A stretch of 33,285 nucleotides of DNA from positions 1 to 33,285 of the forward strand of contig JASJCH010000012.1 in assembly GCA_030066075.1 (NCBI GenBank), read 5' to 3'. Shown here piece after piece: positions 1-9,194 of the stretch (the stretch's first letter is position 1; every line of letters starts with the position of its first letter). The notes under the pieces were generated by a model that was not told where the DNA came from, made no database searches, and worked only from the letters and a program-made list of their open reading frames with translations. Both the position numbers and the translations under genes were made by a program. Source of the stretch: Woeseiaceae bacterium (lineage in GTDB: Bacteria > Pseudomonadota > Gammaproteobacteria > Steroidobacterales > Woeseiaceae).

Positions 1-66
1 GGTGTCCGGGCTCGGGTTGAGCTCGCGGAGCCGGGAGTAGATGGCGCTGCGTTTTTCCCTGTTCAT
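1..66 (-). CDS. nth: Endonuclease III, N-terminal fragment (cut by window edge)
   Basis: Only the first 22 codons are present. The reverse strand from the ATG at 64-66 reads [20 protein letters not shown], which matches the start of bacterial endonuclease III (MN-x-x-KR, then RLRE-x-NP-x-P). Nth is a base-excision-repair glycosylase/AP lyase with a C-terminal 4Fe-4S cluster; none of the catalytic part lies in the window. The start codon overlaps the rsxE stop codon (ATGA), which suggests translational coupling to the rsx genes. The rsx-nth order is common in Gammaproteobacteria and supports the call. Confidence 0.8.
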   Translation of the reverse strand, partial: MNREKRSAIYSRLRELNPSPDT

Positions 67-659
67 CGACCGGGCTTGCCGTCGATATGATTCTTGAGGG
101 CTACCGCCAGCGCCAGTGCGAAAAAAGCTCCGGGCGGCAGGACGGCCAGCAGGAAGCCGCTGTCAGCAAACGAGAAACCTGCCAGCGAGGCCTGGCCGAC
201 GAGTTCGCGAAACGCGCCGAGCGCCATGAGCAGCAGCGCGAACCCGGCGCCCATGCCCAGCCCGTCGGCGATGCTGGCGCCAATCGGGTTGCGCGACGCA
301 AAGATCTCGGCCCGGGCCACGATGGCGCAGTTGGTGACGATCAGCGGTATGAAGATGCCCAGAGAGCGATCGAGAGCCGGGAACCACGCTTTGAAAATCA
401 GTTCGGCGCAGGTCACGAGGCTCGCAATGATCACGACGTAAATCGGGATGCGAATCTCCGGCCGTATCAGGCGTCGAGTTGCCGAAACGAGAGCGTTGGA
501 GAACGTCAGCACGAGCAGCGTGGCGATGCCGAGGCCGAGGCCATTGACGAACGTGGAGGTCACCGCGAGCAGCGGGCACAGGCCCAGCAATTGCACCAGT
601 CCCGGGTTGTCCTTCCAGAGGCCCGTGCGTAATCGTTCTGTCCAGGCGGCGGCCGTCAT
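63..659 (-). CDS. rsxE: Electron transport complex subunit RsxE (RnfE)
   Basis: This 198-residue integral membrane subunit belongs to the RnfA/RnfE/NqrD/NqrE family. With RsxA it forms the membrane core of the Rsx/Rnf complex, which moves electrons between NADH and ferredoxin and, in E. coli, reduces the SoxR [2Fe-2S] sensor. The sequence shows about six hydrophobic segments, the early [17 protein letters not shown] stretch, and the [19 protein letters not shown] motif, whose Asn-Cys pair is typical of the family and is implicated in an intramembrane Fe-S cluster shared with RsxA. It is last in the rsxABCDGE order, overlaps rsxG by 4 bp upstream, and its stop overlaps the nth start. Length is normal. 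Confidence 0.95.
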   Translation of the reverse strand: MTAAAWTERLRTGLWKDNPGLVQLLGLCPLLAVTSTFVNGLGLGIATLLVLTFSNALVSATRRLIRPEIRIPIYVVIIASLVTCAELIFKAWFPALDRSLGIFIPLIVTNCAIVARAEIFASRNPIGASIADGLGMGAGFALLLMALGAFRELVGQASLAGFSFADSGFLLAVLPPGAFFALALAVALKNHIDGKPGR

Positions 660-1291
660 TCGTTCTCCTCGCTGGCGGCAACCGGGAATATCTCGTCCCG
701 ATGGGCGTCGAAGTAGAGCAACGTGTCACGGACAGCCCCGACGACCGCCCTTGGTGTGATCGACGCGCCGGTCAGCTGGTCGAACTCGCCGCCGTCGCCG
801 CGAATTGCCCAGTGCTCGGCTGCCGGGTTGCCGAGCGACCGACCGTCGAACTGGAGCACCCAGTCCGACCGGGATGAATCGATCATGTCACCCAGTCCCG
901 GGGTTTCGCGATGCTGCAGGATGCGCACACCAGACACGGTGCCGTCATACGCGACTCCGATGAGTACCCGGATCGGTCCCGAATAGCCGTCCCGTGCGGT
1001 CACGGCGAACAGAGCTGCCGCCGGCTCACCGGCGGCGAATACGCGGTAGACCAGGGCCGTGTCATTGCCGGGCAGTTCATGGGGCGGCTGCAACTCCAGC
1101 AGCGAGTCGGTGAGCCCGCTGTCGTAATCAATCCCCGCCAGCGCTGGCAGCAGGCTCTGCTCGAGCAGTGCCTTGTCGTTAGCAGCGATGCGGTCCCTCG
1201 TCGCCTGGTAGGTCGCCGCAACGAGCATCGTGCAGATAGCGCCGATGGCGGCAAGGGTCAGCCCGGTCCTGAAGATGCTGCTCGTGCTCAT
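656..1291 (-). CDS. rsxG: Electron transport complex subunit RsxG (RnfG), FMN-binding
   Basis: This 211-residue periplasmic flavoprotein subunit has an N-terminal membrane anchor (about residues 9-28) and a C-terminal FMN_bind domain. Conserved pieces include [13 protein letters not shown] (101-113), the [12 protein letters not shown] segment (128-138) and the covalent-flavin motif [15 protein letters not shown] (170-184). In E. coli RsxG the matching motif is TGAT and its final Thr (Thr174) carries FMN; here the equivalent residue is Ser177. ApbE-type flavin transferase would attach the FMN; no apbE lies in the window. The gene overlaps rsxD and rsxE by 4 bp each, so it sits inside a tightly coupled operon. 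Confidence 0.95.
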   Translation of the reverse strand: MSTSSIFRTGLTLAAIGAICTMLVAATYQATRDRIAANDKALLEQSLLPALAGIDYDSGLTDSLLELQPPHELPGNDTALVYRVFAAGEPAAALFAVTARDGYSGPIRVLIGVAYDGTVSGVRILQHRETPGLGDMIDSSRSDWVLQFDGRSLGNPAAEHWAIRGDGGEFDQLTGASITPRAVVGAVRDTLLYFDAHRDEIFPVAASEENE

Positions 1292-2340
1292 GTGCTGTCA
1301 CCCTTGCGCGGGTGGCCGACGATATGCGGCCGGGTCAGGTAGTCGATAGCCGGAACCGCCATGTTCATCAGCAAGACGGCAAAGGCCACGCCGTCGGCGT
1401 AGGAGCCCCACTTGCGGATCGCGAAGATCAGGAAACCGATGCCGAGCCCGTAGAGCAGTCTGCCGCGCGGAGTGGTCGCCGCCGACACCGGGTCGGTGGC
1501 GATGAAAAACGCGCACAGGATCGTCGCACCGGAGAACAGGTGGAAACCCGGCGCCGCATTGGTGCCCGGCGCCGCCAGGTACATGATCGACGCCGGGACC
1601 AGCAGGCCCAGCAGTACGCCGGTCGGGATCTGCCAGCGGATGACTCGTTTAATCAGTAACCAGCCGCCACCGATCGCGAACAGATTCCCGAGCCATTCCC
1701 AGCCGCGGCCGCCAAAGTCGCCCATTAGCGGGTTGGTACGAACATCCTGGTAAGTCAGCATGTTGCGCAGGCCGGACTGCATCGCATCGAGCGGCGTGGC
1801 GCGGCTGATCGCATCGTAGCCGAGCGCGTCGGGCAGCGATCCGGTCAGCAGGTACTGCAGCGTCTGCATCATCCCCGGATGAACGTAATCGATGTCGCCC
1901 ATGCGCGGCGCCACCCAGAGGTTCATCTCCATCGGGAAGGCCACGAGGACAACGACGTAACCGGCCATCGCCGGGTTAAAGACGTTGAAACCGATCCCGC
2001 CGTATAGGTGCTTGGCGACCACGATGCCGAACAGCGCGCCCGTGGCGGTGACCCACCAGGGCGTCAGGGACGGCAGGGCGAAGGCCAGCAGGGCGGCAGT
2101 GACGACGGCGCTGTAGTCAGACAGTGCAACCCGCGGATCGCGGCCCCGCGCGCGCATCATGAGCGCCTCTCCACCGACGCAGAACACGGTCGCCACGATG
2201 AAATTGAAGATAAACCCCGGGCCGAAGTACCAGACATGGGCCAGCGCCGCCGGCACCAGGGCGGCGAGGACCTGCAGCATCATCGATGCGACACTGGCGC
2301 TCGAGGCGACGTGCGGCGCTTCGCGTCGGGCAAACTCCAT
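1288..2340 (-). CDS. rsxD: Electron transport complex subunit RsxD (RnfD)
   Basis: This 350-residue polytopic membrane subunit belongs to the NqrB/RnfD family. It carries a covalently bound FMN and contributes to electron transfer and possible ion translocation. Visible signatures are GGIGFNVFNPAMAGYV (114-129) and the flavinylation segment YDAISRATPLDAM (175-187), where Thr182 corresponds to the flavin-bearing Thr of E. coli RsxD. Several hydrophobic helices run through both halves. The ATG directly abuts the rsxC stop codon (TAA-ATG, no gap) and the 3' end overlaps rsxG by 4 bp. Length agrees with E. coli RsxD. Confidence 0.96.
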   Translation of the reverse strand: MEFARREAPHVASSASVASMMLQVLAALVPAALAHVWYFGPGFIFNFIVATVFCVGGEALMMRARGRDPRVALSDYSAVVTAALLAFALPSLTPWWVTATGALFGIVVAKHLYGGIGFNVFNPAMAGYVVVLVAFPMEMNLWVAPRMGDIDYVHPGMMQTLQYLLTGSLPDALGYDAISRATPLDAMQSGLRNMLTYQDVRTNPLMGDFGGRGWEWLGNLFAIGGGWLLIKRVIRWQIPTGVLLGLLVPASIMYLAAPGTNAAPGFHLFSGATILCAFFIATDPVSAATTPRGRLLYGLGIGFLIFAIRKWGSYADGVAFAVLLMNMAVPAIDYLTRPHIVGHPRKGDST

Positions 2341-3858
2341 TTATTCGCCTCCGTCCTTGCGCTGCCTGCGCTTCATGATTTCCGCGATCGCGTCGGCCCC
2401 GGCCTGCTTCGCGTCGGACTTCTGCCGCGCCAGCTCCTGGCTGCGCTCGTCCTGTTCCCTCTCGAGACGTTCGTTACGGGCCTCGAAGCGCTGCCTTGCC
2501 CGCTCGGCACGCGCCTTCTCGTCCTCCAGTTCACGAATCCGGGCCTTGGCCATGCGAAACTCGCCGGTCAGCGGGATACGGCTCGGGCAAACGAGGTCGC
2601 AGCAGCCGCACTCGATGCAGTCGGTGAGGCCATAGGTACGCAGCTTGTTTTCGTCGTCTGCGCAGGCATACCAGTACAGCTGCTGGGGCAGCAGCTGGAT
2701 GGGGCACACCGCGGCGCACTCGCCGCAGCGAATACACGGCATGGCCGGCCCGGCGGCGGGCGGCTCGGCGGTCACGAGAATGCAGTTCGCTGCCTTCACC
2801 AGCGGCACCCGGTCGGTCGTCATCGATTTGCCCGTCATCGGCCCGCCTATGATGAGCTGCTGTGCCTGCTCGGTGTAGCCGCCGGCATGTTCGATGATGT
2901 GAGCGACCGTGGTACCGAGCCGGGCTTCGACATTGACCGGATTAGCCACGCCGGCGCCTGTCACAGTGGTCACGCGCGAGATCAGGGGCTCGTTGCGCAC
3001 GATCCAGTTGTAAATAGCCGCGGCGGTAGCGACGTTCTGCACCACGCAACCGACGTCGATCGGCAGTCCGCCGGAAGGCACCTCGCGGTTCGCCACGAGC
3101 TGCACGAGCTGGTCCTCTCCGCCTGACGGATAAATCGTCGGCACCTGCTTCAGGACCAGGCGCTCGTCATTCAGCTCGGCCAGCGCTTCGCCGAGACGTT
3201 TGAGGGCGTCGGGCTTGTCGCTTTCGACGGCGACATAACAGGTTTCGAGTCCGAGCGCGTGCAGCAGGATCTGTGCGCCGCCGAGGATTTCGCTCGCGTA
3301 TTCCCGCATCAGCATGTCGTCGCAACTGATGTAGGGCTCGCATTCGACGCCGTTGAGAATCAGGTATTCCAGTTCGCTGGTGGTCGCCTGCATCAGTTTT
3401 TGCGCGGTCGGAAACACCGCCCCGCCGAGCCCCACAATGCCGCCCTGGAGAATGCGCTCCAATAGTTCGTCGGGCGCCACCTGCCGAAAATCCGGCAGGT
3501 TCACGGCCGCCTCGGCGGCGCGGTCCTCGCCGTCACACTCGATGACGATGCACGGCGCCTTGTCGCCGTAGCGTCGCGGTACGGGCCAGGGCTCGATGGC
3601 GACGATTGTGCCTGACGACGATGCGTGCACGGGGGCGCCCAGCGTGCCTTCGGCGTTGGCGACGAGCTGCCCCCTGAGGACCTGCTCACCGATTTGCACG
3701 ACGGGTTGCGCCGGGTCCCCGGCATGCTGCGTCAGCGGCAGCACGAGTTGGTCCGGAACTGGTACCCGCAAGATCGGTGCAGAGGTCGAGGCGGTCTTGT
3801 GCGCCGGCAGCCTTAATCCGCCGTGCAGTCTGCCGAGGTCGAAAGTGGGGGCGCTCAC
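2341..3858 (-). CDS. rsxC: Electron transport complex subunit RsxC (RnfC)
   Basis: This 505-residue peripheral subunit holds the predicted NADH/FMN site and two 4Fe-4S clusters. The Gly-rich stretch GLGGAVFPT (143-151) fits the NADH/FMN-binding domain. Two ferredoxin-like motifs follow: CIRCGECAAVCP (375-386) and CIECGCCDLVCP (414-425). After them comes a charged, Ala/Glu/Arg-rich region (435-500) that is probably a coiled coil. In E. coli and Pseudomonas RnfC this tail is much longer and repetitive, so this is a short-tail version. The start overlaps the rsxB stop by 4 bp and the end abuts rsxD. Confidence 0.96.
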   Translation of the reverse strand: MSAPTFDLGRLHGGLRLPAHKTASTSAPILRVPVPDQLVLPLTQHAGDPAQPVVQIGEQVLRGQLVANAEGTLGAPVHASSSGTIVAIEPWPVPRRYGDKAPCIVIECDGEDRAAEAAVNLPDFRQVAPDELLERILQGGIVGLGGAVFPTAQKLMQATTSELEYLILNGVECEPYISCDDMLMREYASEILGGAQILLHALGLETCYVAVESDKPDALKRLGEALAELNDERLVLKQVPTIYPSGGEDQLVQLVANREVPSGGLPIDVGCVVQNVATAAAIYNWIVRNEPLISRVTTVTGAGVANPVNVEARLGTTVAHIIEHAGGYTEQAQQLIIGGPMTGKSMTTDRVPLVKAANCILVTAEPPAAGPAMPCIRCGECAAVCPIQLLPQQLYWYACADDENKLRTYGLTDCIECGCCDLVCPSRIPLTGEFRMAKARIRELEDEKARAERARQRFEARNERLEREQDERSQELARQKSDAKQAGADAIAEIMKRRQRKDGGE

Positions 3859-4343
3859 GCGAGTTGCCTCAGGCTGATGCAGTCAACCGGGCAGGGTGCG
3901 ATGCAGAGTTCGCAGCCCGTGCATTCGCTTTCGATAACCGTGTGCATCAACTGCTGCGCCCCCACGATGGCGTCAACCGGGCAGGCGTTGATGCAGTGCG
4001 TGCAGCCGATGCACACCGCTTCATCGATGACCGCCGCGACGCGGCCTGCGGCCTGTGGCTCGGCGAGCGGCAGCGCCTCGCGGCCGAGGAGGGCGGCGAG
4101 TCGTCGCACGGTGTCGTCGCCGCCGGGCGGACACAGGTTGATTGGCACGTTCTCCTCGACGATCGCCGCGGCGTAGGGGCGGCAGCCCGGATAGCCGCAC
4201 TGGGCGCACTGCGTCTGCGGCAACAAACGGTCGACGTCATCGACAAGCTCTCCCGGGTCGGCCGGCAGGCTGCGCCACGCGAAACTCAGCGCCAGCCCGG
4301 CGACGAGCGCGAGAACGGCGATGGTGATGACGGCGGTCCACAT
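3855..4343 (-). CDS. rsxB: Electron transport complex subunit RsxB (RnfB), ferredoxin-type
   Basis: This 162-residue subunit has one N-terminal transmembrane helix (residues 3-22), a Cys cluster C46-x2-C49-x4-C54...C71 that binds one 4Fe-4S centre, and two classical ferredoxin motifs (C111, C114, C117, C121-Pro and C141, C144, C147, C151-Pro). It passes electrons between ferredoxin and the rest of the complex. The polypeptide stops soon after the second ferredoxin motif, unlike the longer, more Cys-rich RnfB of clostridia, so it is of the gammaproteobacterial Rsx type. It follows rsxA after 9 bp and overlaps rsxC by 4 bp. Confidence 0.96.
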   Translation of the reverse strand: MWTAVITIAVLALVAGLALSFAWRSLPADPGELVDDVDRLLPQTQCAQCGYPGCRPYAAAIVEENVPINLCPPGGDDTVRRLAALLGREALPLAEPQAAGRVAAVIDEAVCIGCTHCINACPVDAIVGAQQLMHTVIESECTGCELCIAPCPVDCISLRQLA

Positions 4344-4352
4344 GCGCGTCCG

Positions 4353-4934
4353 CTACGGCCTGGCCATGCCGGAAAAGCCCATGAACGCAAGCGACATGAT
4401 TCCCGCGGTCACCAGTGCAATCGCGGTGCCGCGGAACGCGGGCGGGACGTCCGCCGCATCGAGGCGCTCGCGAATCGTGGCGAACATGATCAGCACCAGC
4501 GCAAAACCGGCGGCGGCGCCAAAGCCGAAGAAGACCGACTGCACGAAGCTCTTGGATTGCTGAACGTTCAAAAGCGCCACTCCCAGCACGGCGCAGTTGG
4601 TTGCGATCAACGGGATGAAGATGCCCAGCACCTGGTGCAGCAGTGGGCTGAGACGCCGCACCATGATCTCGGTGAACTGCACGCTGGCCGCAATCACCAG
4701 GATGAACGCGATGGTTCGCAGGTAGCCCAGCTCGAGCGGTATCAGTACGTACTGGTGCAGCAGGAAAGCGATGGCCGACGAGAGCGTAAGCACGAATGCC
4801 GTGGCCATCGACATGCCCGCGGCTGCCTCGAGATTGCGCGACACCCCCATGAAGGGGCACAGGCCCAGGAACCGGGCCAGCACGAAGTTATTGACGAGGA
4901 TCGTGCCAACCAGGATGACGATGATCTCGCTCAT
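4353..4934 (-). CDS. rsxA: Electron transport complex subunit RsxA (RnfA)
   Basis: This 193-residue membrane subunit is homologous to RsxE and NqrE. It begins [20 protein letters not shown], the hallmark start of RnfA, followed by [13 protein letters not shown] and, near residue 100, [19 protein letters not shown]. The paired Cys motifs in RsxA and RsxE are implicated in an intramembrane Fe-S centre. About six transmembrane helices can be seen. It is the first rsx gene and starts 12 bp after the metG stop codon, so rsx expression may depend at least partly on readthrough from metG. Confidence 0.97.
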   Translation of the reverse strand: MSEIIVILVGTILVNNFVLARFLGLCPFMGVSRNLEAAAGMSMATAFVLTLSSAIAFLLHQYVLIPLELGYLRTIAFILVIAASVQFTEIMVRRLSPLLHQVLGIFIPLIATNCAVLGVALLNVQQSKSFVQSVFFGFGAAAGFALVLIMFATIRERLDAADVPPAFRGTAIALVTAGIMSLAFMGFSGMARP

Positions 4935-4946
4935 GCAGCTCCCGCT

Positions 4947-6959
4947 CTACTTGACGCGCATCCCCGGCTCGGCGCCGTCGTCCGGCGACAGGAGGAAAAT
5001 GTCGGCGCCGCCCGGTCCTGCGGCCAGCACCATGCCCTCGGATACGCCGAAACGCATCTTGCGCGGAGCGAGGTTGGCGACCACGATCACATGCCGGCCG
5101 ACGAGGCTCGCGGGGTCATAGGCGGCCTTGATGCCGGCAAAAACGTTGCGAGTGCCGTCGCCGACGTCCAGTTCGAGTTGCAGCAGCTTGTCCGCTCCTT
5201 CGACCGGGTTGGCGGCGTTGATCCTTGCAATCCGCAGGTCGACTTTCATGAAGTCGTCGATCGAGATGCTGTCGTCCCCGGCCGCGGCGGCTGCGACGGT
5301 CTCCGGGTGGGTTTCCTTCGATTGTTCGATCATGGTGTCGACCTGTTGCTGTTCTATGCGGGTCAGGAGCGGCTGGAACTTGTTGATGCGGCTGCCGAGC
5401 AGCGGTTCGCTCACGGACGACCAGCGCCACTCCTCCTCGCCGAGGAAGTCGCGCGCCTTGTCGGCGACGGCCGGGATCACCGGCGTGAGATAGATCATCA
5501 GGCTGCGGAACAGGTTGAGGCCCTGCGTGCAGACTGCCTGGACGGCGTCGAGCTGCGCCTCGTCCTTGATCATGACCCACGGCTTGTTGTCGTCGATATA
5601 ACGGTTGGCCTCGTCGGCGAGCCCCATGATGATGCGCATCGCCTTCGAGTACTCGCGATTCTCGAAATGCCCGGCGATCGTGTCCGCGGCTGCCGCAAAC
5701 TCTTCGAAGAGCGCGGTGTCCGGCAACGACGCCGCTAGCTGGCCATCGAACCGTTTGTTGATGAAGCCCGCGCAGCGGCTGGCGATGTTGACGAGTTTGC
5801 CAACAAGGTCGGAATTAACGCGCGCAATGAAGTCATCGAGGTTGAGGTCGATGTCCTCGATCGTCGGTCCGAGCTTGGCGGCGTAGTAATACCGCAGGTA
5901 AGACGGGTCCAGGTTGTCGAGATAGGTTCGCGCCTTGATGAACGTGCCGCGCGACTTCGACATCTTTTGTCCGTTGACCGTCAGGAAGCCGTGCGCAAAG
6001 ACGCTGGTCGGCTGCCGGAAGCCGGCGCCCTGCAGCACCGCCGGCCAGAACAGCGTGTGAAAGTACATGATGTCCTTGCCGATGAAGTGATAGAGCTCAG
6101 TATCGCTGCCCGGACGCCAGTATTCGTCGAAATCGAGATCATCCCGGCGGTCACACAGATGTTTAAAGCTCGCCGGGTAGCCCACCGGCGCGTCGAGCCA
6201 GACGTAGAAATACTTGTCGTCGGTGCCCGGGATGCGGAAGCCGAAATACGGAGCGTCGCGGGAAATGTCCCAGTCCTGCAGCCCGGCTTCGAACCACTCT
6301 TCGAGCTTGGCGACGACGTTCTTGTCGAGCGTCGCATCGCGCATCCACTGCCGCAGCTTGTCGCCATACTCGCTGAGCCTGAAGAAGTAGTGTTCGGATT
6401 CGCGCTTGACGGGTGTCGTCCCCGAAAGCACCGACACCGGGTCGATCAGGTCCGCCGGCGTGTAGGTTGCGCCGCAGTTCTCACAAGCGTCGCCGTACTG
6501 GTCCTCGGTCTTGCAGCGCGGGCAGGTGCCTTTGACGAAACGGTCGGGCAGGAACAGGCCCTCCTTTTCATCGAAGGCCTGCTCGATCGTCCTCGTGTAG
6601 ATATCTCCCGATGCGCGCAGGGCCTCGTACATCTCCGTCACCAGCGCCTCGTTCTCCGGCGAATGCGTGGTGTGGTAGTTGTCGAAATCGACGCCGAAAT
6701 CCTCGAATGCGCTGACGAATTCCTTCGTGTTCGTCTCGGTCAGCTCCTCGGGGGTGATGCCGAGTTCACGCGCCTTGAGCATGATGGGCGTGCCGTGCGC
6801 ATCGGACGCGCAGACATAGATGCAGTCGTTCCCTATCAGCTTCTGAAAACGGACCCAGATATCGGTCTGAATGTACTCGACCATGTGCCCCATGTGCGGG
6901 TGCCCGTTGACATAGGGCAGGGCACTGGTGACGAGGATTTTTCTGGCGGTGTCGGACAT
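4947..6959 (-). CDS. metG: Methionyl-tRNA synthetase
   Basis: This class I aminoacyl-tRNA synthetase (670 residues from this start) charges tRNA-Met in the cytoplasm. The N-terminal Rossmann fold has the HIGH-type motif PHMGH within [16 protein letters not shown] zinc knuckle [19 protein letters not shown] follows, then the KMSKS loop ([12 protein letters not shown]). The C-terminal ~105 residues form an OB-fold tRNA-binding domain ([15 protein letters not shown]... [15 protein letters not shown]), as in dimeric MetRS. An in-frame TTG at 6966-6968 could extend the protein by three residues; I chose the ATG at 6957-6959 because [16 protein letters not shown] matches the family start. Neither start has a clear Shine-Dalgarno sequence. 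Confidence 0.97.
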   Translation of the reverse strand: MSDTARKILVTSALPYVNGHPHMGHMVEYIQTDIWVRFQKLIGNDCIYVCASDAHGTPIMLKARELGITPEELTETNTKEFVSAFEDFGVDFDNYHTTHSPENEALVTEMYEALRASGDIYTRTIEQAFDEKEGLFLPDRFVKGTCPRCKTEDQYGDACENCGATYTPADLIDPVSVLSGTTPVKRESEHYFFRLSEYGDKLRQWMRDATLDKNVVAKLEEWFEAGLQDWDISRDAPYFGFRIPGTDDKYFYVWLDAPVGYPASFKHLCDRRDDLDFDEYWRPGSDTELYHFIGKDIMYFHTLFWPAVLQGAGFRQPTSVFAHGFLTVNGQKMSKSRGTFIKARTYLDNLDPSYLRYYYAAKLGPTIEDIDLNLDDFIARVNSDLVGKLVNIASRCAGFINKRFDGQLAASLPDTALFEEFAAAADTIAGHFENREYSKAMRIIMGLADEANRYIDDNKPWVMIKDEAQLDAVQAVCTQGLNLFRSLMIYLTPVIPAVADKARDFLGEEEWRWSSVSEPLLGSRINKFQPLLTRIEQQQVDTMIEQSKETHPETVAAAAAGDDSISIDDFMKVDLRIARINAANPVEGADKLLQLELDVGDGTRNVFAGIKAAYDPASLVGRHVIVVANLAPRKMRFGVSEGMVLAAGPGGADIFLLSPDDGAEPGMRVK

Positions 6960-7015
6960 TCGCGGCAATTATCGGTCAGGCAATCTCGAAGCCCGCGATT
7001 ATGCCACGGGCCGGG

Positions 7016-8077
7016 TCAGGTTTCGTGCTTCATCCGTTCGAACTTGGACTTGTCATTGGCCTGCTGATAGGCGTCCTTGCCGGCGATCATGGCCTGCTCC
7101 ACGAGCGCCATCAGCGCGGAGTCCATGGTCTGCATCCCCACGTTGCCGCCGGCCTGCATGGCGGTCTCGAGCTGGTCGAGCTTGCCCTGGCGGATCAGGT
7201 TCGCCACTGCCGAGGTGTTGATCAGTACCTCGAGCGCGGCAACCCGCCCGGCGTGACCCTTGGTCGGCAGCAGCTGTTGCGAAATCACGCCGCGCAGCGA
7301 CGTGGATATCATCGTGCGGATATGCGACTGCTTGTCGGCCGGGAACGAGTTGATGATGCGATCGACTGTCTGGGCGGCGCCGTTCGTGTGCAGCGTGCCC
7401 ATGACCAGGATGCCCATCTCGGCCGCGGTGACCGCGATCGAGATCGTCTCGAGATCGCGCATTTCACCCACGAGAATCACGTCCGGGTCTTCGCGCAAGG
7501 CCGAGTGCAGGGCCTCGGCGAACGAGGGGCTGTGCACGCCGATCTCCCGCTGGCTGATCAGGCTCAACTGGGTCTTGTGGACGAACTCGATCGGGTCCTC
7601 GATGGTCAGGATGTGGCCCTTCAGGTTCTTGTTGAGCGAGTCGATCATCGCCGCGAGCGTTGTGGACTTCCCCGAGCCTGTCTTGCCGGTGACGAGGATC
7701 ATGCCGGAATTCTGCTTGCACATGTCGCGCACGACATTGGGCATGCCGAGGTCGTCGAGCGTCAGCGCCTTGGACGGGATCGCCCGAAAGATGCCGCCGA
7801 TGCCGTTGAGGTGGCGAAACGCATTGGCGCGAAAACGGGACAGACCTTCAATCTCGTAGGCGAAGTCTGCCGCTTCGTTCTTTTCGAAATCACGCTGCGT
7901 CGTCGCATCCATGATCTCGTACAGCGCTTCCTGGGCAAACTCGGGCGAGAGTGTCTCGTCGGCCAGCACGCGCAGTTCGCCATGCACGCGCATGCGGATC
8001 GGATCGCCCGATACGAAATGCAGATCCGACGCGTTGTTCTTCAGCATCGCTTCGAGGTACTGGTCGACCTTACTCAC
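7016..8077 (-). CDS. PilT-type ATPase, paralogue 2 (altered His box)
   Basis: This 353-residue protein is a GspE/PilT secretion ATPase of the retraction (PilT/PilU) branch: short, with no long N-terminal pilin-assembly domain. It has an N-terminal PAS-like region (SDLHF, 17-21), Walker A GKTGSGKST (131-139), an Asp box TIEDPIEFVH (158-167), and Walker B with catalytic Glu DPDVILVGEMRD (197-208). The His box reads AAEMGILVMGTLHTN, so the first His of the usual TGHL is Ile223; the second His (230) is kept. The C-terminal AIRNLIRE motif of PilT appears as AVANLIRQG. The gene overlaps the upstream PilT-like gene by 8 bp and ends 56 bp before metG. It may be a PilT or PilU homologue, but linkage to a kinase rather than to pil genes argues for a specialised role. 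Confidence 0.9.
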   Translation of the reverse strand: MSKVDQYLEAMLKNNASDLHFVSGDPIRMRVHGELRVLADETLSPEFAQEALYEIMDATTQRDFEKNEAADFAYEIEGLSRFRANAFRHLNGIGGIFRAIPSKALTLDDLGMPNVVRDMCKQNSGMILVTGKTGSGKSTTLAAMIDSLNKNLKGHILTIEDPIEFVHKTQLSLISQREIGVHSPSFAEALHSALREDPDVILVGEMRDLETISIAVTAAEMGILVMGTLHTNGAAQTVDRIINSFPADKQSHIRTMISTSLRGVISQQLLPTKGHAGRVAALEVLINTSAVANLIRQGKLDQLETAMQAGGNVGMQTMDSALMALVEQAMIAGKDAYQQANDKSKFERMKHET

Positions 8078-9182
8078 TCATGAACCTCCCCGTTACGCTC
8101 GTATCCAGGGTGCGAACAAGCTCGGTATCCGTGACGAACCGCGAGAACTTGCGCTTGTCGTTGGCGAAACGGAAGGCATCGTCCGGGTCGACCTCCTTGC
8201 GCTGGATCGCGTCGATCAGGCCCTGGTCGAGTAGCTGCATGCCGAGGTCCTTGCCGGTCTGGATCTGCGAGGGTATCTGGTGCGTCTGGTCCGTGGTGAT
8301 GAGCTTGGCGATTGCGCGGGTGTTGACGAGAATCTCCAGCACGGCGCGGCGGCCGCGGCCGTCGGGCGTCTTGCAAAGGACCTGCGTTACGACGGCCTTG
8401 AGGCTCATCGCGAGAAACGCCTTGGTCTGCTCGCGCAGCTCGCCCGGCAAGGCATCGATAATTCGATCGATCGTCTTTACAGCGCCGGTCGTATGCAGGG
8501 TGCCGAGCACGAGGTGGCCGGTCTCGGCGGCCGTCATCGCCATCGTGATGGTCTCGGCGTCGCGCAACTCGCCGACCAGGATAACGTCAGGGTCCTCGCG
8601 CATCGCTGAGCGCACGCCGTCGGCAAACGACGTCAGGTGCGTGCCGAGTTCGCGCTGGATGACCTGGCAGTTCTTGCTCGGGTGCACGAATTCGATCGGA
8701 TCCTCGAGGCTGATGATGTTGAGGTTTCGGTGCTCGTTGATGTGATTGATCATCGCGGCCAGGGTCGTCGATTTGCCGGTACCGGTCGAGCCGGTCACCA
8801 GCACCATGCCCTGGTGAAAATCGCAGAAGTCGTAGAGCGCCTTCGGCATATTGAGCTGTTCCAGCGTTGGCACTTCCGGCGGGATGTGCCGGAAGACCGC
8901 GCCATAGCCAGTGACCTTGCGGAAGACGTTCACACGGAATCGCCCGCCTTCTTCGGCGACGTAGGAGAAGTCGAGGTCGTGGCCGGCATCGAGTTTTTCC
9001 TGCTGGTTCGCCGTCAGGATCTCGCGGACGTAGGTTTCGAGTTCAATGTCCGAGAGTTCGCGGAACTTGATCGGCATCAGGTCGCCGTTCATTCGCAGCA
9101 TCGGCGGTACGCCTACCGACAGGTGAACGTCGGAACAGCCTTGCGCCAGGCCGAGCTTCAGGAATGCATCGATGCGTGCCAT
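8070..9182 (-). CDS. PilT-type ATPase, paralogue 1
   Basis: This is a 370-residue hexameric-type retraction ATPase of the PilT family. Features in order: SDVHLSVGVPPMLRMNG (17-33), Walker A GSTGTGKST (131-139), Asp box SLEDPIEFVH (158-167), Walker B and catalytic Glu DPDVILVGELRD (197-208), and an intact His box AAETGHLVLGTLHTT (218-232). The C-terminal AIRNLIRE-like motif is changed to AIAKLITT. About 30 residues beyond the usual PilT end (KRKFSRF onward) form a charged tail; the sister ATPase also ends in a KSKFERM segment. It starts 12 bp after the HEAT-kinase stop and overlaps the next ATPase by 8 bp, so the three genes are very likely one transcript. Confidence 0.92.
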   Translation of the reverse strand: MARIDAFLKLGLAQGCSDVHLSVGVPPMLRMNGDLMPIKFRELSDIELETYVREILTANQQEKLDAGHDLDFSYVAEEGGRFRVNVFRKVTGYGAVFRHIPPEVPTLEQLNMPKALYDFCDFHQGMVLVTGSTGTGKSTTLAAMINHINEHRNLNIISLEDPIEFVHPSKNCQVIQRELGTHLTSFADGVRSAMREDPDVILVGELRDAETITMAMTAAETGHLVLGTLHTTGAVKTIDRIIDALPGELREQTKAFLAMSLKAVVTQVLCKTPDGRGRRAVLEILVNTRAIAKLITTDQTHQIPSQIQTGKDLGMQLLDQGLIDAIQRKEVDPDDAFRFANDKRKFSRFVTDTELVRTLDTSVTGRFMSE

Positions 9183-9194
9183 GGTTACAGGAAT

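Noticed and set aside
3777-5738. 653-codon open frame on the plus strand across rsxC, rsxB, rsxA and metG
   Set aside because: It is antisense to four clearly recognised genes, its product is His/Arg/Asp-rich without any domain, and such frames are expected in high-GC DNA.
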